Part shown: positions 1 through 6,066 of the stretch, one piece after another
How positions within the stretch are numbered: position 1 is the stretch's first letter
Layout: each line of letters begins with the position of its first letter
From: Clostridiales bacterium
GTDB lineage: Bacteria > Bacillota > Clostridia > Oscillospirales > QAMX01
Assembly: GCA_012514045.1 (NCBI GenBank)
Contig: JAAZBA010000204.1
Coordinates: 1-16,117 of the forward strand
DNA: 16,117 nucleotides
Direction: 5' to 3'
Notes under the pieces: model-generated
Told to the model about the DNA's origin: nothing
Databases searched by the model: none
The model's input: the letters and a program-made list of their open reading frames with translations, nothing else
Made by a program: the position numbers and the translations under genes

Positions 1-1
1 T

Positions 2-175
2 AAGGATAACGAATACTTCTACGCTACACATACCTTTTATTCATTCGATGATTTCAAAGCTCAGCTTGCTGTTCATCTCCGTAAATACAACAACTTCCCT
101 ATGCGGCCTCTTAACTGGAATTCTCCTAAAATCACTCTCTTTAATTTTTTGCGTCTCGGTGTAACATATCATTGA
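2..175 (+). CDS. C-terminal fragment of an integrase-core (DDE) transposase
   Basis: Frame 2 is open from the window edge to a TGA at 173-175 and gives 57 residues, so the gene begins outside the window. The stretch around YNNFPMRPLNWNSP resembles the C-terminal end of rve integrase-core transposases of the IS3/IS481 type, which often end with a YNN..RPL.W.SP motif. The DDE catalytic residues would lie upstream and cannot be seen. No inverted repeat can be defined, because only one flank of the element is here. It is transcribed toward the importer operon, whose promoter starts about 150 bp later. Family level is fairly likely; the exact IS family is not determined. Confidence 0.6.
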   Translation, partial: KDNEYFYATHTFYSFDDFKAQLAVHLRKYNNFPMRPLNWNSPKITLFNFLRLGVTYH

Positions 176-270
176 CAAACCAACATTTTTCGCCATATGG
201 AATATTTGCTATTTAATTAACAATACAATTTGCTTAGAACAGAGAAGTTAATAAAAAATTGTCCCGCAAT

Positions 271-297
271 GTGCATATTATATTTTTATGTATGCAA
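271..297. promoter_or_regulatory. Possible operator: inverted GTGCAT / ATGCAA pair upstream of importer 1
   Basis: TGCAT at 272-276 and ATGCA at 292-296 form a small dyad in AT-rich DNA, about 25 bp upstream of the -35 box of importer operon 1. A similar GTGCAT/ATGCAC pair lies upstream of importer operon 2. This could be a site for the AraC-family regulator, but the arms are short. The rest of 176-321 is AT-rich non-coding DNA in which I see no gene. Confidence 0.2.
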
Positions 298-321
298 ATT
301 CTACGATTATTGAGTTTAAGC

Positions 322-350
322 TTGACATTATAGGGAAATGGTGATAAAAT
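322..350 (+). promoter_or_regulatory. Sigma-A promoter of importer operon 1
   Basis: A perfect -35 box TTGACA (322-327), a 17-nt spacer and a -10 box TAAAAT (345-350) preceded by TGA, which is an extended -10 signature. Transcription would begin near 357, leaving a leader of about 60 nt before the ATG at 418. It is the strongest core promoter in the window by consensus match. Confidence 0.8.
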
Positions 351-417
351 TACCGCATGAGCGAGGCAAATGTTAAATACACTGCACAAAACAAATTTTT
401 ATCAGGAGGAAAAAATT

Positions 418-2154
418 ATGAAACGTTCACTGGCAATTGTTCTCGCACTGCTTATGCTCCTTGGCCTTTTTGCAGGCTGCTCCAGCAACAAGGGTTCTTC
501 CGATGCCGCCGAAACAAAAACAGAGACAAAGACGGAAGAAAAGAAGGAAGAAACCAAGAAAGAGTCTGTATCCTCCGGCGCGAAAAAGGAAGATCAGGCA
601 AAGAAGGAAGAAACCAAGAAGGAAGAAAAGAAGGAAGAAGCCGCTCCTGTAGTTGACGCTCCCACAAAGATTACAGCGTTCATGCAGGAAGCCGGACAGA
701 CTTTCCCCGATCCCTTCAGCCACATCGACGACTGGCTTACAAAAGAGATTGCGGCTATTGCCAACATTGAGTTCACAGAGCTTATTGTTCCGGCATATAC
801 AGATACCGAGACAAAGTTCAATCTCATGATGGCTGGCGGCGATATCCCGGATTACATTCACCGTGCGCACCGCCCTGACATGCGCCGCTACGGTGAGGAG
901 GGCGCGTTTGCCGATATCACCGATATCATCAGAAGTTCTGATATTCTCTCTCCTCTCTACACGGATGTTCAGATCAGTGTTATGAAAGACTCCTCCGGTG
1001 CGATTCATGTTCTTGATACGCTCCCCATAAATGACGACTACAGCGCCCTGTTTGTACGCGAAGACCTTCTTGAGAAGGCCGGCTATACAGGCGATTTGGT
1101 AACGGTTGACGATTATCTCGCAGCCATGAGAGCTGTCAAGGCTTGGGATCCCAACGCCATAGTATATACCTGCCGCGCTCTCGCTTACCAGCAATGGTTT
1201 CTGACACAGCCATTTAATGTAGCCAATACCTGTGGCTGGGCTTGGTATCCTGAGCGTGATGCTTACTGCAATAACTGGGAAGGCGACAATATTGTCAAGT
1301 CCCTTGAATTTGCCCGTACACTTTATAAAGAGAAGCTAATCGATCCGGAGTTCATGACGAACAACGGTGACGATGTCAACCAGAAGAGACTTAAGGAAAA
1401 CTGCCTTATTTGGGCACAGAACCGCGGCGGTATCGTCGCTCGTATGGAAATGATTGCTGCCGATGGCCAGTCCGACGCCCGTATGATTCCGCACCCGATG
1501 CCCATCGCCGAGGGCGTAGGCATTGACGCTTATCGTACGTCTCCCAACCTCTATGGTGGACACTGCATCGCATTCAACGCGAAGTGCGACCAGGAAAAGT
1601 TTGACGCCTGCGTACGTCTTGTTGAGACTCTCTTATCCGACGAGGTTTATATCCTCACATGCTACGGCCGTGAGGGCGTTGAGTTCGAGTGGAACTCTGC
1701 CGGCAATCCCACCCCGCTGTTCCCGGCAGCTAAAGAGGCAACATATAAGTCCTGGCTCGGCTATGCTTACACATACAACACTGCCGAAAATATGAACTTC
1801 AACTCCACAATTGCTATCTATGCCAACGCAGGTCTTTCCGACGACGAGAAGGCAGCTTATGCCGATAAGTTCGTAACCGCGTTTGACAAGATTCAGGATG
1901 AATACCTCTGTTCTCTTGACTACAGCCCCACAATTTTCCTTGAGGCAGCTCCCGATGAGATAAACAACATGGTCGCCGAGTGCAACGAGTACCAGATGAG
2001 CATGTACGCCAAGTGCATGCTGGGTGAGATCAGCCTTGAAGATTTCGTTGCCCAGAAGGACGAGACAGTTGCCAAGTATCAGGCAGTTACAGATTACTAC
2101 AAAGAGAAGATCGATGAAGTAAAGGCGAAGTACGACCTGACATACAGCAAATAA
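418..2154 (+). CDS. Extracellular sugar-binding lipoprotein of ABC importer 1 (LplA-like)
   Basis: 578 residues, the substrate-capturing component of an ABC importer, anchored to the outer face of the membrane. The start ATG at 418 is 9 nt after AGGAGG (404-409). An ATG in frame at 370 has no such site. Residues 1-20 form a lipoprotein signal peptide with lipobox LFAGC and lipidated Cys21. Residues about 30-78 are a Lys/Glu/Thr-rich linker of low complexity. The family 1 solute-binding fold follows from about residue 82, with a typical early region ending in MMAGGDIPD near residue 140. The length suits the large LplA/YtcQ group that works with LplB- and YtcP-type permeases, and both are the next two genes. 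These proteins usually bind oligosaccharides or uronic-acid-containing glycans. The ligand here is unknown. The gene is separated from the permeases by a strong hairpin that could make it the most abundant product. Confidence 0.93.
   Translation: MKRSLAIVLALLMLLGLFAGCSSNKGSSDAAETKTETKTEEKKEETKKESVSSGAKKEDQAKKEETKKEEKKEEAAPVVDAPTKITAFMQEAGQTFPDPFSHIDDWLTKEIAAIANIEFTELIVPAYTDTETKFNLMMAGGDIPDYIHRAHRPDMRRYGEEGAFADITDIIRSSDILSPLYTDVQISVMKDSSGAIHVLDTLPINDDYSALFVREDLLEKAGYTGDLVTVDDYLAAMRAVKAWDPNAIVYTCRALAYQQWFLTQPFNVANTCGWAWYPERDAYCNNWEGDNIVKSLEFARTLYKEKLIDPEFMTNNGDDVNQKRLKENCLIWAQNRGGIVARMEMIAADGQSDARMIPHPMPIAEGVGIDAYRTSPNLYGGHCIAFNAKCDQEKFDACVRLVETLLSDEVYILTCYGREGVEFEWNSAGNPTPLFPAAKEATYKSWLGYAYTYNTAENMNFNSTIAIYANAGLSDDEKAAYADKFVTAFDKIQDEYLCSLDYSPTIFLEAAPDEINNMVAECNEYQMSMYAKCMLGEISLEDFVAQKDETVAKYQAVTDYYKEKIDEVKAKYDLTYSK
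540..620 (+). repeat. Direct repeat of 21 bp in the K/E-rich linker of binding protein 1
   Basis: The same 21 bases, beginning with AAAGAAGGAAG, occur at 540-560 and 600-620, exactly 60 bp apart and in frame, so the codon stretch for KKEETKK is duplicated. A 16-base piece of the same type (625-640) recurs identically at 15745-15760 in the linker of binding protein 2. Purine-only repeats like this favour slippage and length change without frameshift. Confidence 0.85.
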
Positions 2155-2187
2155 TATAATCTCCGTTAAAATAAGCAGGACTTAGCG

Positions 2188-2221
2188 AACCGGGGGGCCG
2201 CATAAAAGCCGCCCTCCGGTT
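2188..2221 (+). other. Intercistronic hairpin between binding protein 1 and its permease
   Basis: The arms 2188-2201 and 2208-2221 pair at 13 of 14 positions, including one G-T pair, around the loop ATAAAA. The stem is very GC-rich. The hairpin is followed by TTCCC, not a T-run, so it is a poor intrinsic terminator. It more likely protects the 3' end of the binding-protein message or lowers read-through into the permease genes, which is common in importers that need excess binding protein. A small second dyad, TCCCT/AGGGA, follows at 2222-2234. Confidence 0.7.
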
Positions 2222-2267
2222 TCCCTACAAGGGAGAGAAACAACATCTCTGCCGGATAAATCAAGAG

Positions 2268-2285
2268 AGGAGGCATTGCGCATTG
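2268..2285 (+). promoter_or_regulatory. Ribosome-binding site with TTG start of permease 1
   Basis: AGGAGG at 2268-2273 is followed after 9 nt by TTG at 2283, the only in-frame start at a workable distance. The TTG at 2276-2278 is out of frame and too close. The same arrangement, AGGAGGC.TTGC...TTG, precedes the paralogous permease gene at 13683. Confidence 0.75.
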
Positions 2286-3221
2286 CAGGCAGCATCACCG
2301 AGAACAACACAAAAGAAGCCACTTTCCGTCAGATTCAAAAAATCTATCCCCTATTATCTGCTTCTACTGCCGGGAATGCTTTTGCTGTTTCTGTTTAACT
2401 ACATGCCTATCGGTGGCATCGTAATCGCATTTAAGGACTTCAGCCCTTTCAAGGGAATATGGGGAAGCCCTTGGGTGGGACTTAAGCATTTTATCTATTT
2501 CCTTACAAACGAGAGCTTCTGGCGCGTAATGCGAAACACCATCATAATAAACTTTTATCAGCTAATATTCGGATTTCCGTTTCCGATTTTTTTCGCGCTC
2601 ATGCTCAACGAAATAGCTTCAAACCGCTTTAAAAAGGCGATTCAAACAATATCCTATCTGCCTCACTTCCTGAGCTGGGTCGTTGTCGCAAGCCTTGTTA
2701 CCAACGTGCTCTCGCCTTCCGAGGGAATTGTAAACGGCGTACTGGAGCGTGTGTTTGGAATAGAACCCATATACTTTCTGACAAAGACTGAGTATTTCCG
2801 CGGCATTATTGTCGTTTCCGCCATTTGGAAAAACTTTGGCATGAACTCCGTTTACTATATTGCCTCTCTAGCAGGTATTGATACGGAGCTCTACGAGGCA
2901 GCAGCAATCGACGGAGCGGGCAGACTTCGCCAGACATGGCATATTACACTGCCGGGACTGAGAAACATAATTGTTGTGCTGCTGGTTCTCCAGATGGGCA
3001 GCATGATAACCATCGGCTTCGAGCAGATATTCCTGCTTTACAACTCCATGGTATACGACGTTGGCGATGTTATCAGTACGTATACATATCGCCTCGGTAT
3101 TGTAAACACCCAGTTCTCTCTGACGTCAGCTATAGGTGTCACCCAGTCCGTTGTGAATTTCATCCTTGTGTATAGCGCAAACCGTATATCCCGTGCGCTG
3201 GCCGGTTGGTCGCTGTGGTAA
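2283..3221 (+). CDS. ABC sugar importer permease, LplB/YteP type (importer 1)
   Basis: 312 residues, an integral membrane subunit of the binding-protein-dependent transport family. About six hydrophobic segments are visible, the first at residues 23-40. The ATPase-coupling EAA loop is at residues 205-224: EAA, then Gly211, then LP at 223-224. Residues 49-70 (AFKDFSP, then GSPWVGLKHF) are characteristic of the LplB group. It begins with TTG at 2283, chosen from the spacing to AGGAGG. It should pair with the next gene to form the channel and receive substrate from the lipoprotein at 418-2154. It is paralogous to the permease at 13683-14642, with which it shares the AFKD.SP and GSPWVGLKHF motifs. 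No ATP-binding subunit is encoded nearby. Confidence 0.92.
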   Translation: MQAASPRTTQKKPLSVRFKKSIPYYLLLLPGMLLLFLFNYMPIGGIVIAFKDFSPFKGIWGSPWVGLKHFIYFLTNESFWRVMRNTIIINFYQLIFGFPFPIFFALMLNEIASNRFKKAIQTISYLPHFLSWVVVASLVTNVLSPSEGIVNGVLERVFGIEPIYFLTKTEYFRGIIVVSAIWKNFGMNSVYYIASLAGIDTELYEAAAIDGAGRLRQTWHITLPGLRNIIVVLLVLQMGSMITIGFEQIFLLYNSMVYDVGDVISTYTYRLGIVNTQFSLTSAIGVTQSVVNFILVYSANRISRALAGWSLW

Positions 3222-3235
3222 AGGAGGGAGATCGT

Positions 3236-4114
3236 ATGAAAAAAACAAGAGGAGAAATAGTCTTTCAGTATTTCGATGTACTGTTCATGATACTGATCCT
3301 TGCGATTATTCTTTTCCCGGTTCTCAATGTTATCTCCCTTTCCGTTTCAAGCCGTGACGCCATCCTCAACAAAGAAGTATCAATTTACCCCATAGGCTTT
3401 AATCTTGCCGCTTATGAAGACGTTATGAGCAACACTCAATTTAAACGTTCTCTGCTAAACAACGTTTTTCTGACGGTAATAGGCACATTCTTTGCCGTAA
3501 TAGTCACCCTTATGACGTCCTTCGCTCTTACTAAGGAATTTCTGGCGAAGAAAATAATCAGCTACTATTTCGTTATAACGATGTACTTCTCCGGAGGACT
3601 CATTCCCACATACATTATCGTAGCAAACGTCCTAAAGCTGAGGAATACATATGCGGTACTTATCCTGCCCTCCCTGGTCAGCGTATTCTATATTATAGTA
3701 ATGCGAAGCCAGATTGAGACGATGCCTTCCTCGGTCTTCGAAGCTTCATATATAGACGGCGCCAACGAATTCCAGACGGTATTCCTAATCGTACTGCCTA
3801 TGATTGCGCCTACAATTGCTGCAATCTCCATGTTCTTCGCTCTTAGTTTCTGGAACATGTGGTACAACGTCATGATCTACATCGACCACGACAAGCATTG
3901 GACGCTACAGTATTTCCTGCGAGTGGTAGTTTTCGAAAAATTCCTGTCTCAGTACTCATCCACGTCTTTAACGGTGGAGTTCGAGGAAATGATCCCAGAG
4001 CAGAACTTCAGAAACGCTGCCGTTGTTATGGTTGCCCTCCCGATAGTGTGCATATATCCGTTTGTACAAAAGTACTTTGTAAAGGGCATTATATCCGGCG
4101 CTGTAAAGGGATAA
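3236..4114 (+). CDS. ABC sugar importer permease, YtcP/AraQ type (importer 1)
   Basis: 292 residues, the second channel subunit of importer 1. The ATG at 3236 is 7 nt after AAGGAGGG (3221-3228), which overlaps the stop codon of the previous gene, so translation is probably coupled. Hydrophobic segments start at about residues 15, 75, 107, 137 and 185. The EAA-type loop is at residues 169-188: EAS replaces EAA, Gly175 is kept, and LP is at 187-188. The C-terminal signature QKYFVKG..SGAVKG is typical of the YtcP group and recurs in the permease at 14658-15536. Two hairpin terminators follow directly. Confidence 0.92.
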   Translation: MKKTRGEIVFQYFDVLFMILILAIILFPVLNVISLSVSSRDAILNKEVSIYPIGFNLAAYEDVMSNTQFKRSLLNNVFLTVIGTFFAVIVTLMTSFALTKEFLAKKIISYYFVITMYFSGGLIPTYIIVANVLKLRNTYAVLILPSLVSVFYIIVMRSQIETMPSSVFEASYIDGANEFQTVFLIVLPMIAPTIAAISMFFALSFWNMWYNVMIYIDHDKHWTLQYFLRVVVFEKFLSQYSSTSLTVEFEEMIPEQNFRNAAVVMVALPIVCIYPFVQKYFVKGIISGAVKG

Positions 4115-4118
4115 AAAA

Positions 4119-4160
4119 ACAGCTCATCCGGTCAAAAACGTGACCAGATGGGCTGTTTTT
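4119..4160 (+). terminator. Intrinsic terminator of importer operon 1
   Basis: Arms 4119-4134 and 4141-4156 pair at 15 of 16 positions, including one G-T pair, around the loop AAAACG. A TTTTT run ends at 4160. It starts 4 nt after the stop codon of permease 2. The A-run on its left side lets it also work for the convergent operon. Confidence 0.85.
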
Positions 4161-4164
4161 GCAT

Positions 4165-4211
4165 AAAAAGGGGCTGTAGCAAAACTTAAATTTCCCTACA
4201 GCCCCTTTTTT
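4165..4211. terminator. Bidirectional terminator between convergent operons
   Basis: A perfect 15-bp inverted repeat (4165-4179 and 4196-4210) with a 16-nt loop, AAAAA on the left and TTTTTT on the right. It can therefore stop transcription from both the plus-strand importer operon and the minus-strand PIG-L gene, which ends 11 bp away. The stem sequence GGGGCTGTAG also resembles termini of some insertion sequences, so it may derive from a miniature element. Confidence 0.85.
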
Positions 4212-4221
4212 GCCTATATGC

Positions 4222-4923
4222 TTACGGAAGAAGCTTAAAGTCTGGCATATAGCCGTGTATACGGAAAGTGCGGAAGCTTTCAGCATAATCTACGCCGATC
4301 TGGACGCCTCTGAAGGCAGCCATCTTGGCCATATCATCGCCGATAACAGAGCCGAACACCTCCATCCAGGAGGCTTGACTCTTGTGGCATCTCAGAGCTT
4401 TGAGCTTTGTTTCAAAAGTGTCGGAGATATCAACATATACTTCAGGCAGGAAGTTTATACCCATGCCGTTCTCCCAGAAGAATAGGGAAGGAACCTTGGT
4501 GCAAGGGGTAACCGTTGACTGCTGCAGCTTGCCGGGCATTGAGAGCATCATGTGGCGGACAAGCAGGGAGAGAGTGGCGTGGTCAGGGCTTTCGTCCGTG
4601 GGATTGTGGGTGAAAATTACATCGGGTTGAGCCCAGCGTAGAGCGTCGAGGACAGCTGTGCGTGTCTCGTTGGTGTCAAGAAGCCTTTCATCGTCGAATC
4701 TCAGGAAGCGAACTTCGGCGTCATAGAACTTTGCGGCTTCCAGCATCTCCGCCTCTCTTGTGGCGGCGACTTCCTCAACGGTGGGGATGACGTTGGAGCC
4801 TGTGTTGCCGCTGGTTGCAAGGGCGATGAATATCTTGTGGCCTTGCTGCTTATACTTTAAAAGCGTACCCGCTACACTGTATTCTATATCATCGGGATGG
4901 GCGCCGAATGCGAGAATATTCAT
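4222..4923 (-). CDS. PIG-L/LmbE-family zinc-dependent N-deacylase
   Basis: 233 residues. Members of this family remove N-acetyl or related acyl groups from amino-sugar compounds, as in GlcNAc-PI, mycothiol and bacillithiol precursors and some antibiotics. The hallmark AHPDD is at residues 8-12 and a second motif with D114-H115 follows. By comparison with MshB, H9, D12 and H115 are the zinc ligands and D11 the catalytic base. There is no signal peptide, so it acts in the cytoplasm. The ATG lies about 10 nt after AGGAGA. It is the last gene of the minus-strand operon, separated from the isomerase gene by a hairpin. Beside two sugar aminotransferases, an N-acyl amino sugar or aminocyclitol is a sensible substrate guess. 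Family assignment is secure; the substrate is unknown. Confidence 0.92.
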   Translation of the reverse strand: MNILAFGAHPDDIEYSVAGTLLKYKQQGHKIFIALATSGNTGSNVIPTVEEVAATREAEMLEAAKFYDAEVRFLRFDDERLLDTNETRTAVLDALRWAQPDVIFTHNPTDESPDHATLSLLVRHMMLSMPGKLQQSTVTPCTKVPSLFFWENGMGINFLPEVYVDISDTFETKLKALRCHKSQASWMEVFGSVIGDDMAKMAAFRGVQIGVDYAESFRTFRIHGYMPDFKLLP

Positions 4924-4952
4924 AGTTATGTTCTCCTTTTATTTTAAATTTT

Positions 4953-4988
4953 GAAAACGGGACAGACCCGGAAGGAGTCTGTCCCGTT
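4953..4988 (-). terminator. Hairpin between isomerase and deacylase genes (attenuator or terminator)
   Basis: A perfect 12-bp inverted repeat (4956-4967 and 4977-4988) with a 9-nt loop, followed on the minus strand by TTTT and then AT-rich sequence. It lies 14 bp after the isomerase stop codon and 30 bp before the PIG-L start. The short T-run suggests partial termination that would lower PIG-L expression. I see no clear promoter between it and PIG-L. Confidence 0.65.
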
Positions 4989-5002
4989 AAATAATCTGTG
5001 GT

Positions 5003-6034
5003 TTAGCCCTTCAGCAGGAGCTCAATTACATACATCTCAAGAGCTTCATAGTCCCTCTCGGCAACGCACTTGGCCTGATACTCATAGTCGAACTTGGCAA
5101 CCTTCTCTTCCAGCATCTTACAAATGTTCATGCTGTTCTGGAGGTGCTTATAGGCAACTTCGGCTTTCTGTGTACGCATTGCCTTAACGTCAAGACCTAC
5201 GTACTCGCCGTTCTTTCCGTAGCCGTTCTCAACAAGAACCTTTACCTGATTGAAGGCATTGCGCAGGCTCTCTACGCCGAAAGCCTTATCCTGGTCGTAA
5301 CGGCAGCCGTTCTGGTCATTGAGGTGAACGCTTCCCAGCTTACCCATGGCAAGGGCAAAAGCCATCTCGTTGGCGGGATCAAGGCCGGCGAGGATAGCAT
5401 GAGCGGACTCAAGGACAGCGCCTACGCGGGAAGGATCATCCGAAGCGGCAGATACAGCCATAACATGACCGATTGTACCGCAGTAGGAACGGTCGATGGG
5501 CTCGTTGGGCTTGGACTCGATGAGAACATGGATGTTCTTGTCATAAGCCAGCATGGCGTTGATGGAATTGATGAGTTTGTGGATTTTCTCAACAGGGTTC
5601 TTGCTCTCTGCGCAGAGTGTACCCTCACGAGCGAGCCAGAGAACTATCTTGTTTGTGCCGAGCTCGTTGGCAATGTCGATGGATCGGAAAGATCTCCACA
5701 TTGCGAACTCATAGTCCTCGGCGCTGTTTGATGTGTAGCCGCCGTCTGTTGTGCGGGGATCCATCCAGAGACGGGGAGCTACGAACTCGGCAGCCATGTC
5801 ATACTTGTCAAGGATAGCCTTAACTTTGCGGGCTTCAGCCTTGATTTCCTCTGTTGTGAGATCATTCATGTTCGGCACGGCGTCGTCGTCGTGGAACTGT
5901 ACGGCAGAGAATCCAAGATCCTTGTAGAGTTTTACGATCTCCTCAAAGGGGCGCTGTTCACGAACGGCAGGACCAAAAGCCTCGACACCGTCGTTCATGT
6001 TCCAGGGACCTGCGGAAAACTTAAACTGACTCAT
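5003..6034 (-). CDS. XylA-like TIM-barrel sugar isomerase with a variant metal site
   Basis: 343 residues, cytoplasmic. It aligns by eye with class I xylose isomerase (Streptomyces type). Matching features are FHDDD (H48 and acidic partners), LW.AREG (W133, R136, E137), ESKPNEP (E173, K175), LES.H...AGL (E209, H212), RYDQD (D247, D249) and GLDVKAMRT (D282). The ligand corresponding to Streptomyces Asp245 is His237 (VHLNDQ instead of HIDLN.Q), a substitution known from L-rhamnose isomerases. Phe94 of XylA appears as Trp90. It is shorter than the usual XylA of about 390 residues. The ATG follows GGAGG by 7 nt. It lies 32 bp after the Gfo/Idh gene in the same operon. An aldose-ketose isomerase or epimerase on an unusual or keto sugar is likely. 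No xylulokinase gene is nearby, so ordinary xylose use is not indicated. Confidence 0.85.
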   Translation of the reverse strand: MSQFKFSAGPWNMNDGVEAFGPAVREQRPFEEIVKLYKDLGFSAVQFHDDDAVPNMNDLTTEEIKAEARKVKAILDKYDMAAEFVAPRLWMDPRTTDGGYTSNSAEDYEFAMWRSFRSIDIANELGTNKIVLWLAREGTLCAESKNPVEKIHKLINSINAMLAYDKNIHVLIESKPNEPIDRSYCGTIGHVMAVSAASDDPSRVGAVLESAHAILAGLDPANEMAFALAMGKLGSVHLNDQNGCRYDQDKAFGVESLRNAFNQVKVLVENGYGKNGEYVGLDVKAMRTQKAEVAYKHLQNSMNICKMLEEKVAKFDYEYQAKCVAERDYEALEMYVIELLLKG

Positions 6035-6066
6035 TTTTGTACCTCCAATAATATATAAATTGAATA

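Noticed and set aside
176..321. Riboswitch or catabolite-repression (cre) site upstream of importer 1
   Set aside because: No conserved riboswitch core and no TGNAANCGNTNNCA-type match seen here or in the other promoter regions; most of this stretch would also not be transcribed from the predicted start.
540..640. Possible CRISPR-like or VNTR array in the repetitive stretch
   Set aside because: Repeats are in-frame purine-rich codons of a charged linker with no unique spacers. Only one exact 21-bp pair exists, so it is kept as a coding repeat.
427..1194. Open frame of 255 codons on the minus strand across binding protein 1
   Set aside because: It mirrors the well-supported lipoprotein gene, has a hydrophobic Phe/Leu-rich translation caused by the K/E linker read backwards, and has no ribosome-binding site or family resemblance.
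5144..5731. Open frame of 195 codons on the plus strand across the isomerase gene
   Set aside because: It lies fully antisense to the XylA-like gene, which has catalytic motifs and a good start site; the antisense product shows no recognisable motif.
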